A program made the position numbers and the translations under genes. Under the pieces are notes generated by a model that made no database searches, had not been told where the DNA came from, and saw only the letters and a program-made list of their open reading frames with translations. Of a stretch of DNA of 64,000 bases, positions 35,701-42,037 are shown piece after piece; the stretch's first letter is position 1, and the number at the start of each line of letters is the position of its first letter. Origin of the DNA: Flaviramulus basaltis (GTDB taxonomy: Bacteria > Bacteroidota > Bacteroidia > Flavobacteriales > Flavobacteriaceae); assembly GCF_900114265.1 (NCBI RefSeq), contig NZ_FPKV01000003.1:62001-126000 (forward strand), written 5' to 3'.

Positions 35701-37004
35701 TTCTGATACTTATTTTTTCTGTCATCTTCTAATCTTGAATCAACATATTTATCAATTAATACTGCTTTGTTTGTTAACAGGACTTTCTCTTTTTGAAAGT
35801 TTGAACCAATAAGTTCCAAATAAAAAGGGTTTTCTAAAAGTTCTCTATGTTGTTGTATATCGAAGTCTTTATGCTCAGTGATTTTTAAATCAAACTTTTT
35901 TCTAAGAAAAGATAATGCACTTGGTAAATTAATTTCGTTTAAGAAATTAATATCAAAATTACTTATGTTCTTAATGAACTTTTTATAAACATTAGTTCGA
36001 CAACTAATTAAAAATTTCATTTTAGAATTATCAATATACTCAGAATTTTGTGCGATGAAGTTGCGAAGTTTGTTACTGAAATCTATAATATTTTCTATTT
36101 CATCTACTCCGTCCAATATTAGAACTATATTATGAATGAATTTGTAATTGCTAGGCAGTAAAGATTCTATGCTTGAGTCTGAAGAAAAGTTTTTTAGTAC
36201 ATAAAAAACTGGAATTAGATTTGTCTGATCTCTGTTTTGCCATAAATCTATTGCAAACCTTGATAATTCATAAGATTTTCCATAACCAGGGTTTCCTAAT
36301 AAAACAATGCCTAAATTGGTTTGTTCGATAGCCTTTTCAAGAGTATCAATATTTGTTTTTTCTTCATAAAAATATTTTCTATTTTGTGAATCTCTTATGG
36401 TTCTTTCTATATAAAAATCAGGCTTTTTAATTTTTCCTATGAATTTTTTCCTATCTCTTTCATCAACAATAATTTTATTGAGGTTTTTGCTTGAAAAAAT
36501 AAACCTGTCAAATTTCCCAAGTAACATTGCTCTGTCATCTTTCGATAACTCCGGGGCGTTGACCGAATACGTTTTTTTGTAAATATCTGGATAAAGAGAA
36601 AAATATTCATTAACCAATGTTTCTGGACTTAAAAAAGTGATTTTAAAATCTTTATTACTTAAAATCTCTAAAAAGGGTTTGTTTCTGGTTTCTTCAAAAA
36701 TATTAGAGAAGTCTCTTTTGGGAGAAATAAAAAGCATCAAGTCAATATCATTGTGAGTTGTGTAAAGCTGAGGTATTTTTATGAAAGCATTAGTATAGTT
36801 AAGTTCAGTTGTATAATCTTTGCATTCACAATATATATTGTAACTTCTATACTTGCCATCAACAATTTCAACCAAATTATCAAACCCATCTTGAGTCCCA
36901 GAAATTTGTATTCTTTTACGAACAACCGAATAATTCAGTTCTGTGAAAATTTTATCAAGAAAATCAATTGCTAATATCTCAAAATCACTCCCCTTTTTAG
37001 CCAT
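32769..37004 (-). CDS. Nuclease-NACHT defence protein (Mrr/REase-like domain plus NACHT NTPase plus helical repeats)
   Basis: In this 1411-residue protein, residues 1 to about 150 look like a PD-(D/E)xK restriction-endonuclease fold: FEILAIDFLDKIF, then GTQDGFDNLVEI (catalytic Asp) and IYCECKDYT (E-x-K) near residue 60. A NACHT NTPase follows, with Walker A LLGNPGYGKS near residue 238, Walker B IVLILDGVDEI near 298 and SCRTNVY. The rest, about 900 residues, is a helical array without clear catalytic motifs, probably the sensor. Such nuclease-NACHT proteins belong to bacterial NLR-type anti-phage systems: the repeats detect infection, NACHT oligomerises, and the nuclease destroys DNA. It is a single-gene unit, very AT-rich. 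Confidence 0.85.
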   Translation of the reverse strand: MAKKGSDFEILAIDFLDKIFTELNYSVVRKRIQISGTQDGFDNLVEIVDGKYRSYNIYCECKDYTTELNYTNAFIKIPQLYTTHNDIDLMLFISPKRDFSNIFEETRNKPFLEILSNKDFKITFLSPETLVNEYFSLYPDIYKKTYSVNAPELSKDDRAMLLGKFDRFIFSSKNLNKIIVDERDRKKFIGKIKKPDFYIERTIRDSQNRKYFYEEKTNIDTLEKAIEQTNLGIVLLGNPGYGKSYELSRFAIDLWQNRDQTNLIPVFYVLKNFSSDSSIESLLPSNYKFIHNIVLILDGVDEIENIIDFSNKLRNFIAQNSEYIDNSKMKFLISCRTNVYKKFIKNISNFDINFLNEINLPSALSFLRKKFDLKITEHKDFDIQQHRELLENPFYLELIGSNFQKEKVLLTNKAVLIDKYVDSRLEDDRKNKYQNDINFDTDKTISYTQRAAFALEAMQKPFLTSLEIKKVIKLDVKEFSKNPFIEENLDGSWSFVKKNIQEYFVARLLQDLSFNEIISFITIDKNTNKVHPTWYNVLTFMLNLELDKTKHDALVDCLLNNDFEILFNADSNRISKDIRTKVLQDFFIKKCVNETLWINDAKRIASFSQTDSNINYLIRKLKDTKIHRRARVSAVTLISHMEIGNDFHDELKKLILDILKEEKSNSEEDVYLKQEVISLSKSLNLNNDIDFFNQIIRLMSDNDAKEIVSAIVTSVPTKSVETNIHYFLDILDKAIGNKQWKTKSKYNSIYSRKESLFDLFKRIETPEILLIIYSFCIQRYKFPINERLIKDFSKHIELIFKGKTEHYETLTGIISDAVINNKIRYYEDDSILGIINSCKIGHQIFKIVLNKIQGNSFSKHFLSFLVKESNFHEIIDMYNRNILNDDFIREFRNVLSHRSMDLSIRFEQMVESKTTYRFKEKITIEEALENKKFWKSHNQKNFDVLFDIDEITNQIVKLYNYYNVENLNFKKINEIDDDYWGNLELQKLVYSNVKSLFYEFFRDYYPENKNLNINVVHDAIISMQNNIVHHIVSKIPTENGDVNISESQVAFLEAWCMSKTNEANIYFKNHLFVKQSWNPQKYILCEDIYKIQQHYNFNLDDELLLNMLWFNHKANGINIDYMNTHIRIEKINQRILDNLKKGIPNKLSFLNHIRYCIENNVQFEHLNIDVKGKIYTLIEKDTYYANNLIELCFSEDINTLIEFLNYDGKTDNYAIFLNNIMDLLIKKGEGKIADAFIIKNYSNLIKENIYTEIDLIKKLITLNNPTVFNRLLILYNNQLKKSISEVYEFRDSESSKYTNNTALKDLFKIIELCLIHPNIKNVSGRFDDPLRFSCETIVNICKTNTINTTIDAISIIESLEQIIIKSKNVDLFYFYKLKNDLQEIYLAHKSKPYQFNEVLKVLDNYKYLFIV

Positions 37005-37047
37005 TAGTATCTTTTTTATCTAAAATATGTAAAAGTAATTGGATTGA

Positions 37048-37089
37048 CATCTATATACAATTTACTACAACTTTCGAAAATGAAATTTA
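37048..37089 (+). repeat. Left copy of a 42-bp perfect inverted repeat
   Basis: This 42-bp stretch, beginning CATCTATATACAATTTAC and ending AAATGAAATTTA, is the exact reverse complement of 39031-39072. Bases beyond each end do not match. It begins 44 bp upstream of the NACHT start codon. Confidence 0.9.
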
Positions 37090-37090
37090 G

Positions 37091-37112
37091 AAACGCTGAA
37101 AGGCGTTTTTTT
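37091..37112 (+). terminator. Small terminator-like hairpin
   Basis: AAACGC (37091-37096) pairs with GCGTTT (37103-37108) with a T-G pair closing a GAAA loop, then more T. No rightward gene ends here, so it may be the remnant of a transcription unit disrupted by the NACHT gene's insertion. Confidence 0.5.
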
Positions 37113-37126
37113 ATGAAGATAAGCAC

Positions 37127-37348
37127 CTAAGCTATTCCATTGACCGCCACCAGTTCGGCAGTCGCAAGAAACAGGCATTTTGCCCGATAGGTCTTATAAA
37201 ACCAAAGAGCAAAGTATATCGACTTCCCTTTCTTTTTGGGTTCGGGTATCGATACCTCTAATAAATCGTCCAATGACGTGTTTATCTTTGAAGCCTTTTC
37301 TTTCTTTTGTAGGGGCTTTTTTTGCTTTTTATCTGTTTTTTCTGTCAT
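37127..37348 (-). CDS. Short lysine-rich protein, possibly truncated mobilization backbone gene
   Basis: The 73-residue product has a highly charged N-terminus (KQKKPLQKKEKASKINTSLD, DDLLEVSIPEPKKKGKSIYF) and then a hydrophobic end. The DNA has a higher GC than the flanking cargo. A TATATTTG box on the minus strand (37381-37374) lies 25 bp upstream of the ATG, which supports expression. I recall short proteins with this N-terminus near bfm-type genes in Bacteroidota elements but cannot name a family; the C-terminal half may be out-of-frame remnant. Confidence 0.45.
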   Translation of the reverse strand: MTEKTDKKQKKPLQKKEKASKINTSLDDLLEVSIPEPKKKGKSIYFALWFYKTYRAKCLFLATAELVAVNGIA

Positions 37349-37418
37349 TAATCATAATAATCTAATGTGAATACAAATATAGTATATATTTAATACCTTA
37401 ATTAACAATTAGATAGAA

Positions 37419-38261
37419 ATGGGTAAGAATAAAAATTCTCAATCATTATTAATTTCCTTAAATATATTTGCTACAATAACCGCAATTGTTTTTGCGATTT
37501 TATCTGAGACTGATGATTCTTTTGATTTTATTAGTAAATGGCATATTATTCTTGGTGTGTTTATTCTTTACTTAATAATCAATTTCAGTAGAGTAATACA
37601 ATTTATTGATAGAATTAAATCTAGAATTAAATTTTTGCTAAATATTGTTATAGAATATAGGAGAGGGCATTTAGAATTTATTGATGTTCTAGGAGAAGAA
37701 GTAATGTATAATGAAGAATGTTTATTCAAAAGGATTAGAAGAAAGAAAGTTTATACTAGTAGCATTGCTGTTGATGGGAAGGTTGATAATGTTATTCATA
37801 CTTATAATTGTTATAATAGTCTAAACCACAAAAACAATATAGTAACAATATCTTATGGGAAAAAAGATGAAAATAAAAATATAGGTCATAATAAAAGACA
37901 ATTGCAATTTGGGTTTGTTGTAATATTACGTAATACTTTCCCTAAAAAAACAGAATCATGGGATACTGTTTGCAAACATTATACTAAAGTTTATGATTTA
38001 AAAATGTCTTTTTCTAAAACCAACCCTCCTAGAGATGTTTGTCTTTTTGCTGTTAGTGAGAACAGTAAAGGGAAAGAGGTTCTTACTCCTTTAGACATAG
38101 ACCCCTTAATAATGCAAAAATATAATAGAGTAGTTATGAAGATTAAGTTACTTCATATGCAAAAAGGAGATAAATTTAGAGTAAAATGGACTTGGGATTC
38201 GCCTAAGATTAAAAAGAAAGACAAGAAATCTAAAAAGCCTTCTAAAAAGAAGGCTAGTTAG
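37419..38261 (+). CDS. Two-helix membrane protein with soluble C-terminal domain, unknown function
   Basis: The 280-residue protein has two N-terminal transmembrane helices (about 10-27 and 42-62). They are followed by a roughly 190-residue beta-rich domain (ITISYGKKDENKNIGHNKRQ, FGFVVILRNTFPKK, VVMKIKLLHMQKGDKFRVKW) and a lysine tail rich in KKSKKPSKKKA. I recognise no family. A small membrane protein with a cytosolic domain, in AT-rich cargo between 42-bp inverted repeats and beside a NACHT gene, would fit a membrane-acting effector, but there is no sequence evidence beyond topology. Confidence 0.7.
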   Translation: MGKNKNSQSLLISLNIFATITAIVFAILSETDDSFDFISKWHIILGVFILYLIINFSRVIQFIDRIKSRIKFLLNIVIEYRRGHLEFIDVLGEEVMYNEECLFKRIRRKKVYTSSIAVDGKVDNVIHTYNCYNSLNHKNNIVTISYGKKDENKNIGHNKRQLQFGFVVILRNTFPKKTESWDTVCKHYTKVYDLKMSFSKTNPPRDVCLFAVSENSKGKEVLTPLDIDPLIMQKYNRVVMKIKLLHMQKGDKFRVKWTWDSPKIKKKDKKSKKPSKKKAS

Positions 38262-38717
38262 TATTACGTTGAGGCGGTACCACCATTTAAATTTTCAGCT
38301 TTCATATTTTATTAATTTAGATTTGGCTATTAATCGTTGTTGATAAACAAATATATGTAAAAAACCTGTTGAATTATCTGGAATGATTCTAAATTATAAT
38401 TAGCTATGAATATACATATTTTCTATAATAACCAAAATGTTTATACTATATATACGAGTAAAACCTATAAATGTTACACATTTATACTTTATTTAACCTA
38501 AATTTAACGTGCATTGGTTAACTTCTTATAACCCAAAATACTAATTAATTGTGTACTCTTTTAGAAGCTTCGTAAGCTTAGTGCTGGCTTTTTAAGTCCA
38601 TTATAAATGGTTGGTTTATAATCACTAATGTAGAAAATTTCGTAGCAATAAAAAAACATAACGTAATCAGAGTATTTGTATACTTAATTGCACAAAATTA
38701 TTCATTAAATTCAAACC
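38262..38717. other. Gene-free AT-rich stretch
   Basis: I see no gene, convincing hairpin or repeat here. The only pattern is CAAATATA at 38348-38355, which read on the minus strand is a TATATTTG-type -7 box with no gene suitably placed downstream. Confidence 0.4.
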
Positions 38718-38873
38718 ATGCCCTTATTTCCAAAAAAAGACAAACTATTCAACGATTACAACGATAATTATATAAATAGTTATAGGCAAACCGCTTTATC
38801 TGGTCTTGCTATGGCTTGTATTGGTGGTTCTATATATGGGATTTATAAGCTTGTAGAATGGTTGTTCTTTTAA
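38718..38873 (+). CDS. Possible 51-residue single-helix membrane peptide
   Basis: ATG at 38718 opens 51 codons: a charged N-terminus (MPLFPKKDKLFNDYNDNYIN) and then one hydrophobic helix (GLAMACIGGSIYGIYKLVEW) ending in Phe-Phe. The size and topology resemble small membrane toxins or phage-type peptides, but no relative is recognised and no promoter is obvious. It is listed because nothing else occupies this gap. Confidence 0.35.
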   Translation: MPLFPKKDKLFNDYNDNYINSYRQTALSGLAMACIGGSIYGIYKLVEWLFF

Positions 38874-39030
38874 CTTTTCTAAAGCCAAGAAATTCTACCA
38901 TATTCCAAAGACATCAATATTACATATATAATGGATATTATTACGAGCGATACAATAGCCCATTTCATAAGCCATAAGAATAAATCAACAAGTTTTTTAA
39001 CCTTCGATTCAGTGCAGTTTCAAGCTGTAG

Positions 39031-39072
39031 TAAATTTCATTTTCGAAAGTTGTAGTAAATTGTATATAGATG
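39031..39072 (-). repeat. Right copy of the 42-bp perfect inverted repeat
   Basis: The exact reverse complement of 37048-39089's first 42 bp, that is of 37048-37089; the two copies bound 2,025 bp. Next to this copy (39017-39032) is a second, imperfect copy of the AAATTTACTACAGCTT core. Confidence 0.9.
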
Positions 39073-39440
39073 CCATTTGATTGATTGAAATAAAAGTTTA
39101 ATATTTAAAATTATCTTTTCGAGAAAATGACTTTTAATGTTTTGAGTTTATCTGCATAATTTGTAATGTTTGTTGCAATGGCATTTGAGTTTTCTCTTTT
39201 TACAAGATTTTTTCATTTTATTGTTGAAATAGAACAACTCTCAAAATATCGAGTTGTTTCCAATTCAACAATCCACCATGCTTTTTTTAAATTAATTTTA
39301 AAAAAACCTGACGCTGGATTTTATAAAATGTATCTCAATCCTAAATTTTAAGACCAAAACCCATCAATTGAAAACATCCCGTGTTTCAATTTTACTCATT
39401 AAACACATACATTTATATGACCAGTGATCCAAAAAAAAAG

Positions 39441-39540
39441 CAACTGATGAAAATCAGTTGTCGAGGATTTTGTCAAGCCAAAGCTTGACGAAATGGAGAA
39501 GCAAGAGGGTAACGCGCAAAGCGACGTTACTGTTTTTATA
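39441..39540 (+). other. Triple-hairpin region upstream of bfmA (candidate oriT or structured RNA)
   Basis: Three consecutive stems: CAACTGAT/ATCAGTTG with loop GAAA (39441-39460); an 11-bp stem TTTTGTCAAGC/GCTTGACGAAA with loop CAAA (39468-39493, one T-G pair); and GTAACG/CGTTAC (39509-39530) with an inner CGC/GCG, followed by GTTTTTA. It lies about 120 bp before the mobilization gene. Origins of transfer often consist of such dyads next to the mobilization gene, and the last hairpin could also terminate transcription. Confidence 0.5.
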
Positions 39541-39658
39541 TTCAACTGATATTCAGTCGAATAAGCTTGTTTTTAAGAGCTATGGTTTTTATGGTTTGTA
39601 GTAAAAACAAAAATGAACCCAGTAAAACCGCACAATCATTGTAACAATTCAATAAGAT

Positions 39659-40192
39659 ATGGATGATTTTACCACAATTCGATTAAAGAAAAAGGTCATT
39701 AAAAGGTTCAAGGGATATTCGAAGAGGACCAGTCCCAGTTATTCCGAAACATTGGATTTTATGGTTGCCTTCTTTGAAGACACAGGGCTTTCACCCTATG
39801 ATACCATGCGCAACCCTATTTTATCCTGCACCGTTTCAATGAATAAAAGAATGGATGCTGTAGTGTCCATTTTAAGGAATATAGAGAAAACACAATTGAT
39901 CCCTACCCGTGAAATGTTGGAATCCCTATTTAAAGAAGTTGGGGATGAAGAGCCTGTTTATATTGAACGCACCCAAAAGGAAATAGAAGCTTCAAAAACC
40001 GAGACCGAAAAGCTTTTGGATTATTACATGAGGGAACTTGATAAGAACAATAAAGAGCTATATAAAATAAAGAATGAATTTAGCCATATGTTAAGAAAGG
40101 CATCCTATGTTAAAAGCACATTTGGAAAAAGTTACTATCGACTGGATATTCCAAGGGAAAAAATGGAAGCTGTAATGTCAATTTTTATTTGA
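39659..40192 (+). CDS. bfmA: BfmA/BtgA family mobilization protein
   Basis: The 177-residue protein has an N-terminal ribbon-helix-helix-like segment (TTIRLKKKVIKRFKGYSKRT, then SYSETLDFMVAFFEDTGLSP), the conserved NKRMDAVVSILRNIEKTQLIP block and a C-terminal coiled region. This matches the BfmA/BtgA proteins of Bacteroides mobilizable elements, which bind the origin of transfer and assist a relaxase. No relaxase gene follows; the next genes are the leftward secretion operon. A paralogue in the tandem element is at 63496-64000. Confidence 0.9.
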   Translation: MDDFTTIRLKKKVIKRFKGYSKRTSPSYSETLDFMVAFFEDTGLSPYDTMRNPILSCTVSMNKRMDAVVSILRNIEKTQLIPTREMLESLFKEVGDEEPVYIERTQKEIEASKTETEKLLDYYMRELDKNNKELYKIKNEFSHMLRKASYVKSTFGKSYYRLDIPREKMEAVMSIFI

Positions 40193-40326
40193 TAAGTTGC
40201 AATATGGTTATCATGGAACAGTAAATTTTTGACTAGGCATAAAATAGACATCATTTTTTATGGTGTTTTATAAATGCAATGAAGTTGAACAATACCATTC
40301 TACCTCATTATTTTCGTAAATCATAA

Positions 40327-40839
40327 TCAACCAAAACTCTTTAATAGAACACTGGCTTGCAAAAAATGCTTCCCAGTTCTAAAGTTTTTTTTCCTTTCAA
40401 AATGCAGGTTTGTGATTTCCCCAAACTTGGTATCCTGCTCCAGTTTATGGATAAGCTTTAAGATAGCATTATAATCGCCTTCCAAAGTAAATTGAAAGGT
40501 ATTCACTTTTAAATCATTTTGTTCAATGATATGAGGCTCTAAAAAACCAACCACCTTAATGTTGGAACTATCGGCAAAAGCATTGATGGTTTTTAAAAGG
40601 CCGTTTTGCAATGAGCTTCCCTTTATTTGATATTTGTTCAACAGGGAGTCATAATACTTTTGTTTTTGCTTTAAGAGTGAAATTTGTTTGGGCGTGTTTT
40701 CAAATAAGGCCTCTTGTTGACTTAATGCATTGTACTCATTTTTAAGCACTAAGGTCTTTGAAATCGCCAATTGATAGCACAATACCAGCACTAAGATAAA
40801 ACCGATCCCAAATAATATGTTCTTAGTCTTGTTGGTCAT
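40327..40839 (-). CDS. Type II secretion GspM/PilO-like inner membrane protein
   Basis: The 170-residue protein has one N-terminal transmembrane helix (about residues 7-27), a coiled coil (ALSQQEALFENTPKQISLLK) and a ferredoxin-like alpha/beta C-terminal domain (VNTFQFTLEGDYNAILKLIH, then ITNLHFERKK). This topology is that of GspM/PilO, which pairs with GspL/PilN in the assembly platform. It overlaps the upstream GspL-like gene by 17 bp and is the last gene of the leftward secretion operon. Confidence 0.75.
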   Translation of the reverse strand: MTNKTKNILFGIGFILVLVLCYQLAISKTLVLKNEYNALSQQEALFENTPKQISLLKQKQKYYDSLLNKYQIKGSSLQNGLLKTINAFADSSNIKVVGFLEPHIIEQNDLKVNTFQFTLEGDYNAILKLIHKLEQDTKFGEITNLHFERKKNFRTGKHFLQASVLLKSFG

Positions 40840-42037
40840 GGATCATATTAAGTTTTAGGCTGAATTTTGAGCTGGATTTAGAAAGATCCTCATAACTTAC
40901 AATCTCAATATTATCTATCCACTGCATAGCCTCTAAATCGGCAATCCATTTTGAAAAAGAGTCACTGTTATTGGATTCACCAGATATCATCATAGTATTT
41001 TGATTGAGTTCAATAGGTTTATCCTTTTTAATGCTTTTTGTTAACGGTTGATAATTCAACTCAGACAATAAAATAGAATTTGGCAAACCCTGAACAATGT
41101 CATTTATATAAAAGGAGCTTTTGGAAGCACTGCTTTTGAGCATATCATCCACCATTTTCTGGGATTTGTTGACAGCCCCATCAAGCTTCAAAAGTTTTTC
41201 TTTGGTGGTTTTATTCACTTGTGAGGTTTGTTGCAAGGTGTTGACTTCATTGAAATAATGGTTAAACACAAAGAAGTTGATGAGTAATATGCCCAGAATA
41301 AAGACCAATCCCATTTTTAAAAATTGACCAGAATATCTGGACTGGCTATAATCACCTTTTAGATCATGTTTTATATTGTTTAAATTAGAAATGGATTCAA
41401 AATGATGTAAAACAAAATCCAATGCTCCAGCAAAGGATAGCACTTGATTATTATTGACTTGCAAGCCATTAATATCGTAAGATTCACATGCTTTTATCTC
41501 TGTTTTTTCAATGGCAGCAATTTTATTGTTTTCAAAAGAGACCCTAGCATTTGAAGTAAAAAGTGATTCATAAGCTGTAAATTTTGAGATACCTGAGGCC
41601 ACTAAATTCCCCAATGACATATTAATAATAGGTATCCCCTTTGTTTTATAATCAGAAATAAGCGCATCCAAATATGTTTTTCTACAAATGGAAATAAGAT
41701 GCGTTTTACCTTGTGATATGATCTCATAATAAAAGTCATCCAAATTGATATTTGAAAACGCACCATAAACAAGGTTCTCAGGGTTTGATTGCTCACTTTC
41801 AATTTGTTTAGTCAGAATTTGATCATTGTTCACAACCAGAAAGACTGCTTGGTTCTTTGGAAGCTTTGTAGCGAGGGTTTCAATCGAAGTATCATTGAAA
41901 CCGCATTCAATGTCCAATGCTTTTTTGGTCTTTTTTAATAAGATTCCATAATGTATCTCTTCACCATTTTTACTGGTTAATTCAACACCACAAAAGCGAT
42001 TGCCGTAAAGTAGGTATGTTTTAAGTGCCTCCAGCAT
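40823..42037 (-). CDS. Type II secretion GspL-like protein (PilM-PilN fusion layout)
   Basis: In this 404-residue protein the first roughly 220 residues form a cytosolic actin-like PilM/GspL-type domain (FCGVELTSKNGEEIHYGILL at the start). One transmembrane helix lies near residues 244-262 (LKMGLVFILGILLINFFVF). A coiled coil and a periplasmic ferredoxin-like domain follow, as in PilN. GspL recruits the secretion ATPase GspE to the membrane. It overlaps the secretin gene by one base and the GspM-like gene by 17 bp. Confidence 0.78.
   Translation of the reverse strand: MLEALKTYLLYGNRFCGVELTSKNGEEIHYGILLKKTKKALDIECGFNDTSIETLATKLPKNQAVFLVVNNDQILTKQIESEQSNPENLVYGAFSNINLDDFYYEIISQGKTHLISICRKTYLDALISDYKTKGIPIINMSLGNLVASGISKFTAYESLFTSNARVSFENNKIAAIEKTEIKACESYDINGLQVNNNQVLSFAGALDFVLHHFESISNLNNIKHDLKGDYSQSRYSGQFLKMGLVFILGILLINFFVFNHYFNEVNTLQQTSQVNKTTKEKLLKLDGAVNKSQKMVDDMLKSSASKSSFYINDIVQGLPNSILLSELNYQPLTKSIKKDKPIELNQNTMMISGESNNSDSFSKWIADLEAMQWIDNIEIVSYEDLSKSSSKFSLKLNMIHDQQD

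Larger units (their letters stand above)
38874..39658. other. Gene-poor region before bfmA
   Basis: It contains the right 42-bp inverted repeat (39031-39072), directly preceded by a partial extra copy of its AAATTTACTACARCTT core (read on the minus strand). It also holds three adjacent hairpins at 39441-39531 just upstream of bfmA. A 61-codon frame at 39166-39351 looks spurious. Confidence 0.5.

Noticed and set aside
39166-39351. A 61-codon frame in the gap before bfmA
   Set aside because: No recognisable family, no promoter, composition like random AT-rich DNA, and it lies between a repeat and structured DNA.
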